From positions 1 to 15,053 of the forward strand of contig CAZRCG010000014.1 in NCBI GenBank assembly GCA_964598565.1: 15,053 nucleotides of DNA, read 5' to 3'. This DNA is from CAZRCG01 sp964598565. Its GTDB lineage: Bacteria; Bdellovibrionota; UBA2394. A model generated the notes under the pieces. The model made no database searches. It worked only from the letters and a program-made list of their open reading frames with translations, and had not been told where the DNA came from. Position 1 is the stretch's first letter, and each line of letters begins with the position of its first letter. Made by a program: the position numbers and the translations under genes. This document shows, piece after piece, positions 14,123 to 15,053 of this stretch.

Positions 14123-14212
14123 GGAGAGGTGGGTGAGTGGCTGAAACCGCTAGTCTCGAAAACTAGTATACGGGAAACCGTATCGAGAGTTCAAATCTCT
14201 CCCTCTCCGCCA
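14123..14212 (+). tRNA. tRNA-Ser (anticodon CGA)
   Basis: A complete 90-nt class II tRNA. Acceptor GGAGAGG (14123-14129) pairs with CCTCTCC (14202-14208), followed by discriminator G and an encoded CCA. The anticodon stem CTAGT/ACTAG holds loop CTCGAAA, anticodon CGA, reading UCG. A long variable arm (TACGG/CCGTA around GAAA) is typical for serine. T-arm GAGAG-TTCAAAT-CTCTC. Its 5' half is duplicated at 11831-11870. A rhodanese gene begins 28 bp downstream with no terminator between. Confidence 0.97.
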
Positions 14213-14240
14213 TTCATTCGCTGTTTACAAGGAGATCAGA

Positions 14241-14573
14241 ATGTCGGCGGCCGCCAAAACCATTCCCTTAGTTAGTGTTCAAGAAGCCAAGACGCGTGGT
14301 TCAGCCATCTTTGTAGATGTTCGAAGGCCCGATGAGTATCAGGGGGAGCTGGGTCATATTGAGGGAGCCCATCTTTTCACCCTCGAGACGGATTTTGAGA
14401 TGGCGCTCACCAAGCTGCCCAAGGATCAGGAGTATATTTTTGTGTGTCGAAGTGGCGCTCGAAGTGCTCGAGCTACCGAAATGGCGATGCGTGCGGGGTT
14501 TTCATCTGTTTCTAATATGGAGGGCGGAATGTTGGCCTGGAATGAAGCAGGATTTCCCGTGACACGGGACTGA
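14241..14573 (+). CDS. Single-domain rhodanese (sulfurtransferase)
   Basis: A 110-residue rhodanese domain covering the whole protein: VDVRRPDEYQGELGHIEGAH (25-44, CH2A-like), then IFVCRSGARSARATEMA with catalytic Cys69 in a CRSGAR loop (69-74), and MEGGMLAWNEAGFPV at the end. The Cys would carry a persulfide in sulfur transfer; the loop length (six residues) suits sulfur, not phosphate, substrates. No signal peptide, so cytoplasmic. Start ATG 14241 has AAGGAGA (14229-14235) at proper distance. Located between two tRNA-Ser genes; a link to tRNA thiolation is tempting but has no direct support. Confidence 0.92.
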   Translation: MSAAAKTIPLVSVQEAKTRGSAIFVDVRRPDEYQGELGHIEGAHLFTLETDFEMALTKLPKDQEYIFVCRSGARSARATEMAMRAGFSSVSNMEGGMLAWNEAGFPVTRD

Positions 14574-14627
14574 TCGAATTCTATCTTCGCCTACTATGGG
14601 CTTGACGATAGCCCCATGATAGGTCGC

Positions 14628-14717
14628 GGAGAGGTGGGTGAGTGGTTGAAACCGCACGCCTGGAAAGCGTGTTAAGGGGAAACCCTTACGAGAGTTCGAA
14701 TCTCTCTCTCTCCGCCA
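14628..14717 (+). tRNA. tRNA-Ser (anticodon GGA)
   Basis: A complete 90-nt class II tRNA with acceptor GGAGAGG (14628-14634) pairing with TCTCTCC (14707-14713, one G-U pair), discriminator G and encoded CCA. Anticodon stem CACGC/GCGTG with loop CTGGAAA gives anticodon GGA, reading UCC and UCU. A long variable arm is present. It resembles the upstream tRNA-Ser(CGA) in both acceptor and D-arm. A TACTAT box at 14592-14597 is a possible -10 for it. Confidence 0.97.
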
Positions 14718-14753
14718 TTTCTGACCATGATTCATGGTTAAAAATGGCTTTTT
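14714..14753 (+). terminator. Rho-independent terminator of tRNA-Ser(GGA)
   Basis: GCCATTT (14714-14720) pairs with AAATGGC (14742-14748) and, inside it, ACCATGA (14724-14730) with TCATGGT (14732-14738); five T residues follow (14749-14753). The base of the stem uses the discriminator and CCA of the tRNA itself. Confidence 0.7.
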
Positions 14754-14767
14754 GACCTTTCAGAAAT

Positions 14768-15053
14768 TTACGCACTTTGCTCGCCAATTTCCAATTTGGG
14801 AAACTTTTGAGAAACTTCCACTTTTGAACGACCTTCTGGGAAAAGTTGAATGAGCTTTGCGGCCTTTCTCAACTGAGTGTCCTGTCCGTGGATATATCTG
14901 TCAGTTATCTCAGATCGTGAATGTGCGAATAGCTTTTGGATGTCATCTCTCGACGCTCCATTGGTTAGGTAGCGCGCGAGGTTGAATGCCGAAGACCGTC
15001 GCGCTTGGCCCCGAAAAATGAGCCAGTGACATCCGGAATCGCACTGCGTCAAA
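14768..15053 (-). CDS. Tyrosine recombinase / integrase, C-terminal part (runs off window)
   Basis: The frame enters from beyond the right edge. The visible 90-odd residues show the end of the catalytic domain: RRSSAFNLARYLTNGASRDDIQKLFAHS with Arg and the LFAHS histidine, then EITDRYIHG with the nucleophilic Tyr. The His expected three residues before the catalytic Arg is not seen (RGQAR), so the copy may be divergent or damaged. The gene ends 50 bp from the 3' end of tRNA-Ser(GGA) and runs toward it, the standard arrangement for an element integrated at a tRNA 3' end. The rest of that element would lie to the right. Confidence 0.8.
   Translation of the reverse strand, partial: LTQCDSGCHWLIFRGQARRSSAFNLARYLTNGASRDDIQKLFAHSRSEITDRYIHGQDTQLRKAAKLIQLFPEGRSKVEVSQKFPKLEIGEQSA

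Larger units (their letters stand above)
11831..14161. mobile_element. Putative decayed mini-island flanked by tRNA-Ser direct repeats
   Basis: About 2.3 kb lies between the partial tRNA-Ser copy and the complete tRNA-Ser(CGA). It contains a TumE/TumA-type toxin-antitoxin pair, an unknown minus-strand gene apparently cut at its 5' end, and a tyrosine-recombinase fragment next to the complete tRNA. A tRNA-derived direct repeat, an integrase at one end and a stabilising module are classical island features. The integrase is broken, so the element is probably fixed in place. A simple local duplication of the tRNA 5' half is the alternative. Confidence 0.6.

Overview
The window reads as chromosomal DNA of a Gram-negative bacterium with near-balanced base composition. 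It has long spacers, signal-peptide proteins and several lineage-specific genes. The gene types (Fic with a winged helix, divergent secreted S8 peptidase, acyl desaturase, CgeB-like glycosyltransferase, tRNA-linked integrases) resemble a Bdellovibrio-type lineage, but this is inference and no marker gene settles it.

Left part (1-3570). A class II Fic AMP-transferase with a C-terminal winged helix is preceded by two matching palindromes 31 bp apart, one directly abutting the start region; autoregulation is likely. Next come an exported, divergent subtilisin-like (S8) protein with all catalytic residues visible, and a convergent gene for a small secreted, Cys-containing, proline-tailed protein of unknown function.

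Middle (3570-6600). One ancestral gene (receiver domain, linker, two cyclic-nucleotide-binding domains) is split by two -1 frame breaks. Its receiver also has Asn at the phospho-acceptor position. A membrane acyl desaturase with all three histidine boxes follows.

Insertion sequence (6623-7783). A complete IS5-superfamily element, with 19/20 matched ends flanked by CTAG, sits in the gap between the desaturase and convergent genes. Its 3' non-coding part holds a long, nested, almost perfect inverted repeat.

Lipid-type operon (7843-10224, minus strand). An SDR/DUF2867 protein (YbjT-like) and a DUF1295 membrane protein form a two-gene unit preceded by a TGTTAGT-N8-ACTAACA palindrome. With the desaturase this suggests a membrane-lipid modification locus. 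A CgeB-like glycosyltransferase follows on the plus strand (10401-11672).

Right part (11673-15053): a tRNA-Ser integration hotspot. A 40-nt copy of the 5' half of tRNA-Ser(CGA) at 11831 and the complete gene at 14123 flank about 2.3 kb. That segment holds a TumE/TumA-type toxin-antitoxin pair, an unknown minus-strand gene that looks 5'-truncated, and a tyrosine-recombinase fragment. This has the form of a decayed mini-island. Beyond lie a rhodanese gene, tRNA-Ser(GGA) with its own terminator, and the C-terminal end of a second tyrosine recombinase that runs off the window. The island is the most interesting structure here; nothing proves a wholly new system.
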